Assembly (NCBI GenBank): GCA_044360075.1
Contig: JBIKLA010000019.1
Span: 1-64,000 of the forward strand
DNA length: 64,000 nt
From: OMII01 sp947467385
GTDB lineage: Bacteria; Bdellovibrionota_C; UBA2361; OMII01
Direction: 5' to 3'
Positions 17,824-27,291 of the stretch are shown here, piece after piece (position 1 is the first letter of the stretch; each line of letters begins with the position of its first letter). The notes below the pieces were generated by a model. It worked only from the letters and a program-made list of their open reading frames with translations. It made no database searches and was not told where the DNA came from. The position numbers and the translations under genes are program-made.

Positions 17824-19959
17824 TTATTTCAGGCCCGCGCGCTCAAGGAGAGCTCCGCTGTCAGGCTCGCGGCCCATGAAATTCTTAAAAAGGGTGTTTG
17901 GATCCTCAGCGTCCCCTCGGCTCAGTACAGAGTCGCGGAACGCCTTGCCAGTGGCCGGATTCATAAAGCCATCACGAGCGAAACGCGAGAATGCGTCGGC
18001 GTCGAGAACCTCCGCCCACTGGTATGAGTAGTAGCCGGCCGCGTAGCCGACCGAGGAGCTGAAGAGGTGCGTGAAGGAGGCGATCATCGCGTAGTCCTGT
18101 GGCAGCGGCAGAGGCGAGGTCTTCTGGAATATCTCTCGGCAGTATGGAAGGATCTCGCCGTCCTTCGCCCGGTCGTACGCGCGGTGCAGCAGTAGGTCGG
18201 CGGTTGAGAAGCTCAGCTGCCGCATGAGGAACGTCGCGCTGCGAAAATTGCGCGCGCGCTTCACCTTGTCGAAGAGCTGGTCCGGAATCTTCTCGCCGGT
18301 CTCATGGTGCGCCGCGAAAAGGTCGACCGCTTCGCGCTCCCAGCACCAGTTCTCAAGGATCTGGGAGGGGAGCTCAATGAAGTCCCACGCCACGCTGTTC
18401 ATCCCTTGGCCGCGCAGCGACACGGTTGAGCACAGCAGGTGCATGAGGTGGCCAAACTCGTGGAAGAGGGTCGTCACCTCGTCGTGCGTGAGGAGCGACG
18501 GCTTTCCCTCAGCCGGAGGCGTAAAGTTTCCCGCCATAAGCCCAACGTGCGGCATGGCGTCCCCATCGGCGGGAACGTGGCTTATGAAGCTGTTCATCCA
18601 TGCGCCGCCGCGCTTCGTGGAACGTGGTTGGAGGTCTGAGTAGAAATGCCCGATCAGCTTGCCCGACGCCGAGTCGAAGGCGGAGTAGGTCGTCACCCCA
18701 TCACACCACGGCTTGAGCTCTGTGTTGGGCTTCACCGTGATGCCGAAGACCTTCTCCACGACCGTGAAGAGGCCGTTGATTACCTTTGGCAGCGGGAAGT
18801 ATGGCCGGAGCTCTTCTTCGTCGAAGTCATAGCAGGCCTTGCGCATCTTCTCGGCGTAGTAGGCTAGGTCCCACGGCTTAATGGAGCCGGGATCTATGCC
18901 GCACTCAGACTGGATGAACTGCTTGAGCTCCTCCTGCTCACGCATAAAGTGCTTTTCGATGCGCCCGCGCAGGCCATCCACAAAGCTCCACGCCGTCTCG
19001 CCGTTCTTTGCCATACGGTCGGCGAGAACAAGGTCCGAGAAGTCTTTGTACCCAAGCAGCTGAGCCTTCTCCTTGCGTAGCTCAAGGATACGGTAGAGGA
19101 GCGGCACGTTGTTTTCGGGCTCCGTGGTGCCGCGGGCGTTGTACGCGCTGTAAAACGTTTCGCGCAGCTTGGAGCTGTCGGCGTATGTCATGATGGCGAT
19201 ATAGCTCGGGGCCTGCAGGGTGAAGCGCCAGCCCGAGAGCCTCTTCTCTTTGGCTGATTCGCGCCCCATCTCGATGGCGCTCTCCGGAAGCCCAGCGAGA
19301 TCGCGCTCGTTGGTCGTGACGAACTCAAACTTGTTAGTTGAGTCGAGCGTGTTCTGAGAGAAGGTGTTCGTTATCTGGGCGAGCTCAGTGGTGATGGCCG
19401 ACAGCCGCTCCTTCTTGTCAGGCGGAAGCTCGGCGCCGTTCCTGCGGAAGGAGTCCATCGTTGTGGTGAGAAAGCGCTTTTGCTCGCCGATAAGGGCCTC
19501 CGCCTCATCCGTTGCGGCGAAATCAGTCAGCGCTTTCCACAGCCCCTCATCGAGCGTGATCTTGGAGTTAAACGCAGCGACCTTCGGAAGCACGTCGTTG
19601 TAGGCCTTGCGCCACTCCGGTGTCGTGGCGACCGACTCAAGGTGGGACACGATGCCCATCGCATACTCAAGGTCGAGGCCAAGGTTGTCGAGCACGCGCA
19701 GCGTGTTTTCGAACGTGCGCTTCCCGGACACAGTCCGAATTGCGTCGAGCTCCGCTTCGGTCTTGGTGAGCAGCTCGTCGATCGCGGGCGCGATCTGCTC
19801 TGACTTGAAAGAGTCAAAGGGTATCTTTGCTGAGCGGGTGAGAAGGGGATTCATGGTTGGCATCTGCAGGTGCTCCTGGGAAACGGACATCTCCTCGTCG
19901 GGAGTGGCGGTGTTCGGGCGCTCGTTGTGACGATCGTTGGACGGCTTGTTAGTAGGCAT
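17824..19959 (-). CDS. prlC: Oligopeptidase A, M3 family metallopeptidase
   Basis: A zinc endopeptidase of about 711 residues that degrades short peptides, including signal peptides, in the cytoplasm. The zinc motif HEFGH lies in TTLFHEFGHLMH near residue 495, and the third ligand region ELPSQILENWCWE about 30 residues later. NPLLTR at the N-terminus and the C-terminal FSRFARDGFMNPATG region match the OpdA/PrlC subgroup. Length is close to the usual 680 plus a polar N-terminal extension of about 30 residues. The start is uncertain: ATG 19959, GTG 19968 or an internal Met (MSVSQEH) are all possible. It is divergent from nadB. Confidence 0.94.
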   Translation of the reverse strand: MPTNKPSNDRHNERPNTATPDEEMSVSQEHLQMPTMNPLLTRSAKIPFDSFKSEQIAPAIDELLTKTEAELDAIRTVSGKRTFENTLRVLDNLGLDLEYAMGIVSHLESVATTPEWRKAYNDVLPKVAAFNSKITLDEGLWKALTDFAATDEAEALIGEQKRFLTTTMDSFRRNGAELPPDKKERLSAITTELAQITNTFSQNTLDSTNKFEFVTTNERDLAGLPESAIEMGRESAKEKRLSGWRFTLQAPSYIAIMTYADSSKLRETFYSAYNARGTTEPENNVPLLYRILELRKEKAQLLGYKDFSDLVLADRMAKNGETAWSFVDGLRGRIEKHFMREQEELKQFIQSECGIDPGSIKPWDLAYYAEKMRKACYDFDEEELRPYFPLPKVINGLFTVVEKVFGITVKPNTELKPWCDGVTTYSAFDSASGKLIGHFYSDLQPRSTKRGGAWMNSFISHVPADGDAMPHVGLMAGNFTPPAEGKPSLLTHDEVTTLFHEFGHLMHLLCSTVSLRGQGMNSVAWDFIELPSQILENWCWEREAVDLFAAHHETGEKIPDQLFDKVKRARNFRSATFLMRQLSFSTADLLLHRAYDRAKDGEILPYCREIFQKTSPLPLPQDYAMIASFTHLFSSSVGYAAGYYSYQWAEVLDADAFSRFARDGFMNPATGKAFRDSVLSRGDAEDPNTLFKNFMGREPDSGALLERAGLK

Positions 19960-20101
19960 CAGACTCACTACTGAGAGAAAATGCTAAAGACCCGATTCTA
20001 CTGGCAGAACAGGCCTGTCACAAGGGCGATGCTTGGGCATGCCGCATTGATGTTGACGGTGCCACGAAAAGAAAGGTTAATGCGGGGGAGTGGGTTCAGA
20101 A

Positions 20102-21700
20102 ATGACGGCGCGGCCGGACATCAGCAAGGTTGATTTTCTCGTTATCGGCGGCGGCATCGCCGGCCTTACCTTCGCCCTCAAGGCGGCTGAGCACGGCAGC
20201 GTGGCTATCCTGTTCAAGAAAGACCACCGTGCCTCGTCCACCTTATGGGCGCAGGGCGGCATCGCGGCAGTTAACCAGCCCGACGACTCCTTCGAGCTTC
20301 ACGTCCAGGATACCCTCACCTGCGGCGCCGACCTCTGCAATGAGCAGATCGTCAACCTCGTCGTGCGCGAGGGTCCGCAGCGGGTCGACGAGCTCATCGC
20401 ACTCGGGGCGCACTTTGATCGTGACCAGGTTGGTAGCTACCACCTTCACCGCGAGGGCGGACACTCGCGCCGCCGAATCTTTCACGCTGGAGACGCAACG
20501 GGCCACGAGATCCAGCGGGCGCTGCTGCAGGCGGTCGAGGAGCACCCCAATATCCGGCTCCTGACCAACTCTAACGCAATCGACCTCATCACGACGCACA
20601 AGCTGAATCTCAATGTGTCCCAGCCGAGCAAGGTGCTCGGAGCCTACGTCCTGAGGGATGGTGGTGAGATCGGCGTGATGCTTGCTGACAAAGTGCTCGT
20701 TGCCACCGGCGGCGCAGGAAAGATTTACCTTTACACATCCAATCCGGATGTTGCCACTGGAGACGGAATCGCCATGTGCTACCGTGCAGGGGCGCGCGTT
20801 GCGAACATGGAGTTCTTTCAGTTTCACCCGACCTGCCTGTACCATCCGCAGGCAAAGAGCTACCTGCTCTCGGAGGCGATGCGCGGCGAGGGCGCCAAGC
20901 TCCTACGCATCAACGGCGAGCCGTTCATGCACAGGTACCACCCAATGGCTGAGCTCGCGCCGCGCGATGTTGTTGCGCGGGCGATCGATCACGAGATGAA
21001 AATTCACGGTGATGAGCACGTTCTGCTCGACATCTCGCACCGTGATCCGTCCTTCGTCCGCGAGCACTTCCCCACCATTTACGAGCGCTGCCTGTCATTC
21101 GGGTTCGACATCACACAGGGGCCGGTGCCGGTCGTACCGGCCGCGCACTACCTGTGCGGCGGTGTGGTGAGCGATCAATTCGGGCGCAGCGATATCACTG
21201 ATTTGTATGTGGCCGGAGAGTGCGCCTGCACGGGCCTGCACGGCGCAAACCGCCTAGCATCCAACTCGCTGCTTGAGGGGGTCGTGTTTGGGCACCGCGC
21301 AGCGCTGCATGCCATCGAGAACAAGGGGCGGCACGCAGTCGCGGCAGAGCCGCCGCCGTGGGATCCCGGCAACGCCGTTGATAGCGACGAGCAGGTTGTA
21401 ATTACGCAAAACTGGGATGAGATACGCCGCACGATGTGGAACTACGTCGGTATCGTTCGGACCACGAAGCGGCTTGAGCGCGCGCTGCACCGGCTTGCGC
21501 TCATTCGGCGTGAGATTCAGGAGTACTACCACCGCTGCATCGTCACGCCCGATCTACTTGAGCTACGAAACCTGAGTCTCGTAGCGGAGCTCGTCATCCG
21601 TTGCGCCATGGCGCGCAAGGAGAGCAGGGGACTTCATTACACGCTCGACTATCCGACCTCCCTTCCTGTTGCCCAGGACACCGTCCTAAGGCGAGAGTAA
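20102..21700 (+). CDS. nadB: L-aspartate oxidase
   Basis: A flavoenzyme of 532 residues that oxidises L-aspartate to iminoaspartate, the first step of de novo NAD synthesis. FAD-binding VIGGGIAGL starts near residue 12, followed by TLWAQGGIAA near 45 and the substrate region HREGGHSRRRIFHAGDATG near 120. GANRLASNSLLEGVVFG near 385 closes the FAD site. The helical C-terminal domain is present. ATG 20102 is preceded by GGGGGAG; a GTG at 20090 would overlap that site. nadA and nadC are not in the window. Confidence 0.96.
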   Translation: MTARPDISKVDFLVIGGGIAGLTFALKAAEHGSVAILFKKDHRASSTLWAQGGIAAVNQPDDSFELHVQDTLTCGADLCNEQIVNLVVREGPQRVDELIALGAHFDRDQVGSYHLHREGGHSRRRIFHAGDATGHEIQRALLQAVEEHPNIRLLTNSNAIDLITTHKLNLNVSQPSKVLGAYVLRDGGEIGVMLADKVLVATGGAGKIYLYTSNPDVATGDGIAMCYRAGARVANMEFFQFHPTCLYHPQAKSYLLSEAMRGEGAKLLRINGEPFMHRYHPMAELAPRDVVARAIDHEMKIHGDEHVLLDISHRDPSFVREHFPTIYERCLSFGFDITQGPVPVVPAAHYLCGGVVSDQFGRSDITDLYVAGECACTGLHGANRLASNSLLEGVVFGHRAALHAIENKGRHAVAAEPPPWDPGNAVDSDEQVVITQNWDEIRRTMWNYVGIVRTTKRLERALHRLALIRREIQEYYHRCIVTPDLLELRNLSLVAELVIRCAMARKESRGLHYTLDYPTSLPVAQDTVLRRE

Positions 21701-21730
21701 AGGTGATTGGGCCTTTTTGCGGCGCAGGAG

Positions 21731-23161
21731 CTATGCGACGGAGAGGTACTTCAGCACAAGGTAATCCTCGATACCGTGCGCGCTTCCTTCGCGCCCGAAA
21801 CCCGACTGCTTGATGCCACCAAACGGGGCCTGTGCAGCCGAGATCGCAGTGTCGTTTATGCCCACCATCCCGTACTCAAGCCGCTCTGCGATGCCCAGCG
21901 CGCGCGACAGGCTCCCTGAGTAGAGGTATGCCGCCAGGCCGTACTGCGTGTCGTTCGCCAGCGCGATCGCTTCGGCATCCGTGCGAAAGGTGGCGATGGT
22001 TGCGACAGGGCCAAAGATCTCCTCCTTCCAGATTCGCATCGAGGGCTTCACCTGTGAGATGACGACCGGAGGGATGAAGCGCGAGGTTGCCGCGCATGCC
22101 TCCTGTCCGAGGACGAACGTCGCGCCGTCATTCGACGCCGATTGAAGAATTCCCACTACCTTGTCGCGGGCCGCGTCGTTGATGAGCGGCCCGATCGATG
22201 TCTTCTCGTCGAGGCCATTGCCCACCACGAGGGCGCGGGTTCGGGCAACAAGCAGGTCTGTGAAAGTCTGCGCGACTGACTCATGCACGAGGAACCTGTT
22301 TACGCAGATGCAGGTCTGCCCCGCGTTGCGGTACTTTCCGTAGATGGCGCCCTCGACAGCCTTTTCGAGGTCCGCATCATCAAGCACGACAAACGGCGCA
22401 TTTCCGCCTAGCTCCAGGGTGAGCTTCTTGACCGTGTCGGCCGACTGCCGGATGAGAAGCTTTCCCACCTCCGTGGAGCCCGTAAAGCTGACTTTCTTAA
22501 CGATTGGAGAGGCCATGAGAGTTGAGCCGATCATGGCGGCATCGCCGGTGACAAGGTTAACGACTCCTGCAGGAAGCCCCGCCTCCTGGCACAGCGCGCC
22601 AAGGAAGAGGGCTGAGAGAGGGGTTTCGGGTGCCGGTTTGGCGATGAATGTGCACCCAGCGGCGAGAGCTGCTGCCATCTTGCGGGCGAGCATGGCGATG
22701 GGAAAGTTCCAGGGAGTAATAGCAGCGGCGACTCCGATCGGCTGCTTGAGGACAAAAATCCTCTTGTTCGCCGAATCAGAGGGGATTATCTCGCCGTAAA
22801 TCCGAACAGCCTCTTCCGAAAACCACTGAAAATAGTTTGCGGAGTAGGCGACCTCACCGAGTGATTCCCGCAAGGGCTTTCCCTGCTCCAGCGTTATGAG
22901 TTGCGCGCACTCATCCTGCCGCTCCTGAAGCAGATCTCCTATGCGGCGAAGGACCTGCGCTCGCTCGCGGGCTGGGCGGTGTTGCCAAGCTGGAAGCGCG
23001 GTTTCGGCCGAACGAATTGCTTCAAGAACCTGCTCTTGATCAAGCTGAGGAACGTCGGCCAAGTGCTCGCCTGTGGCGGGGTTCGTCACCGGAATTGTTG
23101 AGTCAGAGCGCGCAGCGCGCCACTCGCCGTTGATTAAACAGAGCGATTGCATCTTTTTCAT
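21731..23161 (-). CDS. gabD: Succinate-semialdehyde dehydrogenase, NAD(P)+
   Basis: An aldehyde dehydrogenase of 476 residues that oxidises succinate semialdehyde to succinate, ending the GABA shunt. TPWNFPIAM near residue 148, the catalytic Glu in LELGGNAPFVV near 250 and the catalytic Cys in GQTCICVNRF near 284 are all present. The GKYRNAGQTC and YLYSGSLSRA contexts match GabD rather than betaine or methylmalonate semialdehyde dehydrogenases. No gabT lies nearby, so the source of its aldehyde is unclear. It converges with nadB (30-base gap) and is divergent from the act operon. Confidence 0.92.
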   Translation of the reverse strand: MKKMQSLCLINGEWRAARSDSTIPVTNPATGEHLADVPQLDQEQVLEAIRSAETALPAWQHRPARERAQVLRRIGDLLQERQDECAQLITLEQGKPLRESLGEVAYSANYFQWFSEEAVRIYGEIIPSDSANKRIFVLKQPIGVAAAITPWNFPIAMLARKMAAALAAGCTFIAKPAPETPLSALFLGALCQEAGLPAGVVNLVTGDAAMIGSTLMASPIVKKVSFTGSTEVGKLLIRQSADTVKKLTLELGGNAPFVVLDDADLEKAVEGAIYGKYRNAGQTCICVNRFLVHESVAQTFTDLLVARTRALVVGNGLDEKTSIGPLINDAARDKVVGILQSASNDGATFVLGQEACAATSRFIPPVVISQVKPSMRIWKEEIFGPVATIATFRTDAEAIALANDTQYGLAAYLYSGSLSRALGIAERLEYGMVGINDTAISAAQAPFGGIKQSGFGREGSAHGIEDYLVLKYLSVA

Positions 23162-23470
23162 GGTGGCGAGACTAGCGAAAAGCGAGCCCCGACTCGATCC
23201 GAAAACGGCGTTTTATAATCGCGGGATATTTCCTTATTTCGCATTTCGATATAAGTGTTACACCGAAGCCCAGACCAACGACATTTGAAGGTGCAGGCGG
23301 GACGACGTTTTCCAATTATTTTTGGGGATTTAAGCCCCACCGCGTTGTCCCTTTGCCCGTCAAAAATCGTCGAGACGTGCTTCACCTTGTTTATGTCGTA
23401 GGCGGATCTAGCCTGTGGGGGCCAGTCAGGGCTGTCCAGCGCTAGTCACTTCCTCTTATCAGCTTCATCC
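23162..23470. promoter_or_regulatory. Divergent intergenic region, gabD / act operon
   Basis: A 309-base gene-free stretch between two divergent transcripts, clearly A+T-richer than its flanks near 23205-23260 and 23310-23330. It must hold the promoters for gabD and actABCDEF, but I cannot identify a convincing -35/-10 pair. A short GGGG/CCCC hairpin lies near 23324-23339. No small gene is supported. Confidence 0.5.
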
Positions 23471-24145
23471 ATGGTAACAAAAATCAGATTGGTTATCGCA
23501 GGAGCGTGTGTTTCGGCACTCGCTCTGTTCGCTGTCTTTTCGCAGTGGGGGTCCGTGACGTACACAGCCACTGCCCAGGATAGCGCTTCAGCGTATCCGG
23601 CTCTTGGAGTTCGCGCTGGAGTCTACAACGACGGGCAGGCAGCGTTGTGGGACTTCAACATTACGGATCACTTCCGCTACTTCGGACCGCCGCCGAGACT
23701 CAGGGGATACAGCCCGGAGCAGCCGATTAAGTTCAGCCACGTCATTCACGTTCAGCAAAACAAAATGGAGTGCCAGTACTGCCACTGGTCGGTCAGCAAG
23801 GCTGCGTACGCGGCGATTCCGGAGGAGGAGACCTGCATGGGCTGCCACGGGGCGCTCGTCGCAGGAAAGAGCGAGCAGGGAAAGAAAGACATTCAGAAGC
23901 TCAAGGATTACTACAGCCGCAACGAACCGATTCCGTGGGTGAAGGTTCACGTGGTGCCGGACTACCTCAAGTTTAATCACAAGCGCCATGTGAAGGCCGG
24001 CGTGACCTGCCAAGAGTGTCACGGCCAGATTCCTGAAATGGAGCAAGTAGAGAGAGTTTCCTCGATGAAGATGGGCTGGTGTATCAGCTGCCACCGCCAG
24101 CGTGGCGCAAGCATCGACTGTCTCGTGTGTCACGGCCAGCGTTAG
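23471..24145 (+). CDS. actA: Alternative complex III subunit ActA, pentahaem cytochrome c
   Basis: A 224-residue membrane-anchored periplasmic cytochrome. One hydrophobic N-terminal helix (residues 7-26) is followed by five CXXCH haem motifs: CQYCH, CMGCH, CQECH, CISCH and CLVCH. This is the pentahaem ActA layout of alternative complex III, the quinol oxidoreductase that replaces the bc1 complex in many aerobes. ActA is thought to help carry electrons from the iron-sulfur subunit to the monohaem ActE or an outside acceptor. It is the first of six genes in the usual actABCDEF order. Confidence 0.93.
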   Translation: MVTKIRLVIAGACVSALALFAVFSQWGSVTYTATAQDSASAYPALGVRAGVYNDGQAALWDFNITDHFRYFGPPPRLRGYSPEQPIKFSHVIHVQQNKMECQYCHWSVSKAAYAAIPEEETCMGCHGALVAGKSEQGKKDIQKLKDYYSRNEPIPWVKVHVVPDYLKFNHKRHVKAGVTCQECHGQIPEMEQVERVSSMKMGWCISCHRQRGASIDCLVCHGQR

Positions 24146-24194
24146 GCCAAGGGGACGTCCAGGGTAGAGATCAAGCGTTTTGTAGAGGTCCAAG

Positions 24195-27100
24195 ATGGAA
24201 GGCGAAATCGTACAGCTCAACGCAAACCGGAAGAGCGCAAACAAAGAGGGCTTGGTGCAGATATCGCGCCGGCGATTCCTCCAGGGCCTCGGTGCCACAA
24301 CCGCACTCGGCGCAGCCGCATGTGCCAACCCTGTTGAGCAGAACATTCTGCCCAACGTGAAGGGTGTTGCCGAGGAAATCCCCGGCGTGGCTGTGTGGTA
24401 CAGCTCGACCTGTACTGAGTGCTCCGCCGGCTGCGGCATCCGCGTTCGCACGCGCGAGGGGCGCGCAGTCAAGGTTGAGGGAAACCCAAACAGCCCGGTT
24501 AACAAGGGTGGTCTCTGCGCACTTGGCCAGGCATCTCTTCAGTCTCTGTACAATCCGGACCGCATCCGCCAGCCGCTCAAGAAGACGCGCACGACGCCGA
24601 CGGGACCGATCTTTGAGCCGACGACCTGGGATGAGGTGTACGGCAAGCTTCAGGAGGCGCTCACGAACGCCACTAATAGGAAGGTGCTCCTGACGGGCGA
24701 GCTTCCATCCGGCTACCAGGATCTTGCAGCTGCGTTCACGAGCCAGCTCGGCTTCTCGCAGGTTGTTTGGGATCCGATGCAGCAAGTCGCGGTCGCCAAG
24801 GCGGCCGAGCTCGTGTACGGCACATACGGAGTCCCGACCTTCGCTATCGACAAGGCACAGGTTGTTGTTAACTTCGGCGCTGACTTCCTTGAGACGTGGT
24901 TGAATCCCGTCGGTTACGCTCGCCAGTGGGCGGACGGCCGCCGCGCTGAGAAGCCGCTTCGTTTCGTTCACATCGAGCCGAGGCTGTCACTAACGGGAGC
25001 GAATGCCGACCTGTGGCTGAAGCCAAATCTCGGCTCAGATGTCCGGATTGCTCTCTTCCTTATCGGCCAGATGATTGAGCGCGGCCGCACCAAGGGCATC
25101 AGCGACGACACCCGTAATAAGCTCTCGCAGCTCACCAAGGGCGTTACCGCCACTGAGGTTGAGGCCCAGACCGGAGTTTCGAAGGAGAAGCTGCTCCTCG
25201 TTGCGCAGTATCTTGCTGAGGCCAAGGCGTCGCTCGTGCTTGCGGGCGGTGCGTCAACGGCGACGGCGGATCCGCTGCCACTCCTTGTGCTGACGAACCT
25301 TCTCAATGCCATGTTGGGCAATGTCGGCAAGACTGTTGATATAGTTGTTGTCGACAAGCCAGCGACCTCGGCTACGCAGGTCGCTGCGCTGATCGACGAC
25401 ATGCAGAACGGGAAAGTTGACGTTCTCATCACCGCTGGCACCAACCCGCAGTTCTCGTTCCCAGATGCATTCGGGTTCCAGTACGCTGTGAACAAAGTTG
25501 GCATCAAGGGTGATGGTACCGGCAAGAAGGCCGGCATCGTCGTTGCGCTTGCGAGCCAGATGGACGAGACGGCGCAGCTTGCCGACTATATCCTTCCCCT
25601 TCACACCTCGCTTGAGGACTGGGGCTACGTGGCGCAGCCGGGCGGAAACGTTTCACTTATGCAACCGTCGATGCGCCAGATCTTCGACACCAAGAGCCTT
25701 GGTGACGTGCTGCTGACCGTTGCTGCTAACGCAGAGAAGCAGATCGGCGGAGACTCGACCACCTTTGACGCATTCGTCAAGGCGCGCTACCTGGCGATCA
25801 CCGCAGGCAAGAGCACCCAGGACGGAGAGACGTTCTGGCGCGCAAGCCTTGAGAAGGGGGGCTACTTTGCTTCATCGGCTGGCGTTAGCGCCGGCACGCC
25901 AAGCATCAATCCGGCAGTATATGCGATGTCGTACGGCATCAGCGTCAAGCCTGCGCACCACGGTGACCTGCTGCTCTATCCGTACCCGTCGGTCAAGGCG
26001 TTTGACGGGCGTGCTGCAAACCGTCCTTGGATGCAGGAGCTGGCCGACCCTATCACGCAAGCTGTGTGGGGGGCATGGGCAGAGATGCATCCGGATACCG
26101 CCAAGGACCTTGGAATTGCGATGGGCGACTCAGTTATCGTTCGCACCGCAGATGGAGAGGTTCATGTCCCTGCCTATGTCACCGAGTTCGTCCACAAGGG
26201 GATCATCGCGATGCCGGTGGGCCAAGGACACTCTGCGTATGGCCGTTTCGCCAACAGTATTGACCAGGGCGGCTCTGTGTACTCGCTTCTTCCGAAGAAG
26301 ATCGCAACAGGGGCTGACACGCTCGCCTTCACCGGCAGCCCGGTCACCGTTGTTCGCGGCCTCGGATCGGGGGACCTCGTGCGGGTGCAGGAGTTTAACT
26401 CACAGGAGGGCCGCGAGCTCGCCAGGACGACGTTCATCACCGGCGCTGGAGCTCATGCTCACGGCGAGGAACACGGCAAGGAACACGGGGAGGGGTACGG
26501 CGAAGGGCACCACGAGCCCAAGCAGATGTACACGCAGCGTGAGCATCCTCTATACCAGTGGGGCATGGCGGTCGACCTTGCGGCCTGCACCGGCTGCTCG
26601 GCGTGCGTTGTTGCCTGCTCGGCAGAGAACAACATACCGGTTGTGGGAAAGAAGGTGGTTGCGCAGGGCCGCGAGATGTCGTGGCTGCGCATAGAGCGCT
26701 ACTTCGACTCAGTCGAGACGGAGGACGGCGGCGAGGAGCTCAAGGTGAGCTTCATGCCGATGATGTGTCAGCACTGCCAAAATGCCCCGTGCGAACCGGT
26801 GTGCCCAGTGTACGCGACGTACCACAACGAAGAGGGCATGAACGCGATGGTGTACAACCGCTGCGTAGGAACCCGCTACTGCTCGAACAACTGTTCGTAC
26901 AAGGTTCGCCGCTTTAACTGGTTCCAGTATGAGTGGCCGGATCTGCTCTCATGGCAGGTTAACCCGGACGTTCCGGTTCGCACCGTTGGTATAATGGAGA
27001 AGTGCTCCTTCTGCGTGCAGCGCATCGGTGAAGCCAAGGATATCGCGAAGGATCTCGGCCGGCTTGTTGAGGATGGGGATGTCACGCCGGCGTGCGTGCA

Positions 27101-27260
27101 AACCTGCCCAACTCAGGCTCTTACGTTCGGTGACCTTAAGGATCCGAACAGCCGAGTCAGCAAGCTTGCCAAGAATGAGCGCGCGTACAAGGTGCTTGAT
27201 CACCATCTCAATACGCAGCCATCGGTTAGCTACCTCTCAGACATTCGCTACAAGGCCTAA
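24195..27260 (+). CDS. actB: Alternative complex III subunit ActB, Fe-S/molybdopterin-like
   Basis: A 1021-residue periplasmic subunit exported by the Tat pathway (SRRRFLQ near residue 25). Residues 60-740 resemble a molybdopterin oxidoreductase large subunit; family members lack the molybdenum cofactor. Residues 790-1000 form a NrfC-like iron-sulfur domain with CTGCSACVVAC, CQHCQNAPCEPVC, CVGTRYCSNNC and CSFC...CVQTC, enough for four clusters. A His/Glu/Gly-rich linker sits near 752-777. The N-terminal domain keeps a four-Cys set (CTECSAGC then C about 28 residues later), the pattern of a cluster in catalytic relatives. It passes electrons from quinol to the haem subunits. Confidence 0.95.
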   Translation: MEGEIVQLNANRKSANKEGLVQISRRRFLQGLGATTALGAAACANPVEQNILPNVKGVAEEIPGVAVWYSSTCTECSAGCGIRVRTREGRAVKVEGNPNSPVNKGGLCALGQASLQSLYNPDRIRQPLKKTRTTPTGPIFEPTTWDEVYGKLQEALTNATNRKVLLTGELPSGYQDLAAAFTSQLGFSQVVWDPMQQVAVAKAAELVYGTYGVPTFAIDKAQVVVNFGADFLETWLNPVGYARQWADGRRAEKPLRFVHIEPRLSLTGANADLWLKPNLGSDVRIALFLIGQMIERGRTKGISDDTRNKLSQLTKGVTATEVEAQTGVSKEKLLLVAQYLAEAKASLVLAGGASTATADPLPLLVLTNLLNAMLGNVGKTVDIVVVDKPATSATQVAALIDDMQNGKVDVLITAGTNPQFSFPDAFGFQYAVNKVGIKGDGTGKKAGIVVALASQMDETAQLADYILPLHTSLEDWGYVAQPGGNVSLMQPSMRQIFDTKSLGDVLLTVAANAEKQIGGDSTTFDAFVKARYLAITAGKSTQDGETFWRASLEKGGYFASSAGVSAGTPSINPAVYAMSYGISVKPAHHGDLLLYPYPSVKAFDGRAANRPWMQELADPITQAVWGAWAEMHPDTAKDLGIAMGDSVIVRTADGEVHVPAYVTEFVHKGIIAMPVGQGHSAYGRFANSIDQGGSVYSLLPKKIATGADTLAFTGSPVTVVRGLGSGDLVRVQEFNSQEGRELARTTFITGAGAHAHGEEHGKEHGEGYGEGHHEPKQMYTQREHPLYQWGMAVDLAACTGCSACVVACSAENNIPVVGKKVVAQGREMSWLRIERYFDSVETEDGGEELKVSFMPMMCQHCQNAPCEPVCPVYATYHNEEGMNAMVYNRCVGTRYCSNNCSYKVRRFNWFQYEWPDLLSWQVNPDVPVRTVGIMEKCSFCVQRIGEAKDIAKDLGRLVEDGDVTPACVQTCPTQALTFGDLKDPNSRVSKLAKNERAYKVLDHHLNTQPSVSYLSDIRYKA

Positions 27261-27291
27261 AGTTTAGAGACAGTGACAAGAGACCGTTCGT

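Noticed and set aside
20053..20081. TTGACG-17-GTTAAT promoter-like pair before nadB
   Set aside because: Transcription would start on top of the GGGGGAG ribosome-binding site, leaving no usable leader.
21696..21720. Terminator between nadB and gabD
   Set aside because: Only a 5-bp AAAGG/CCTTT stem before a short T run; too weak to call.
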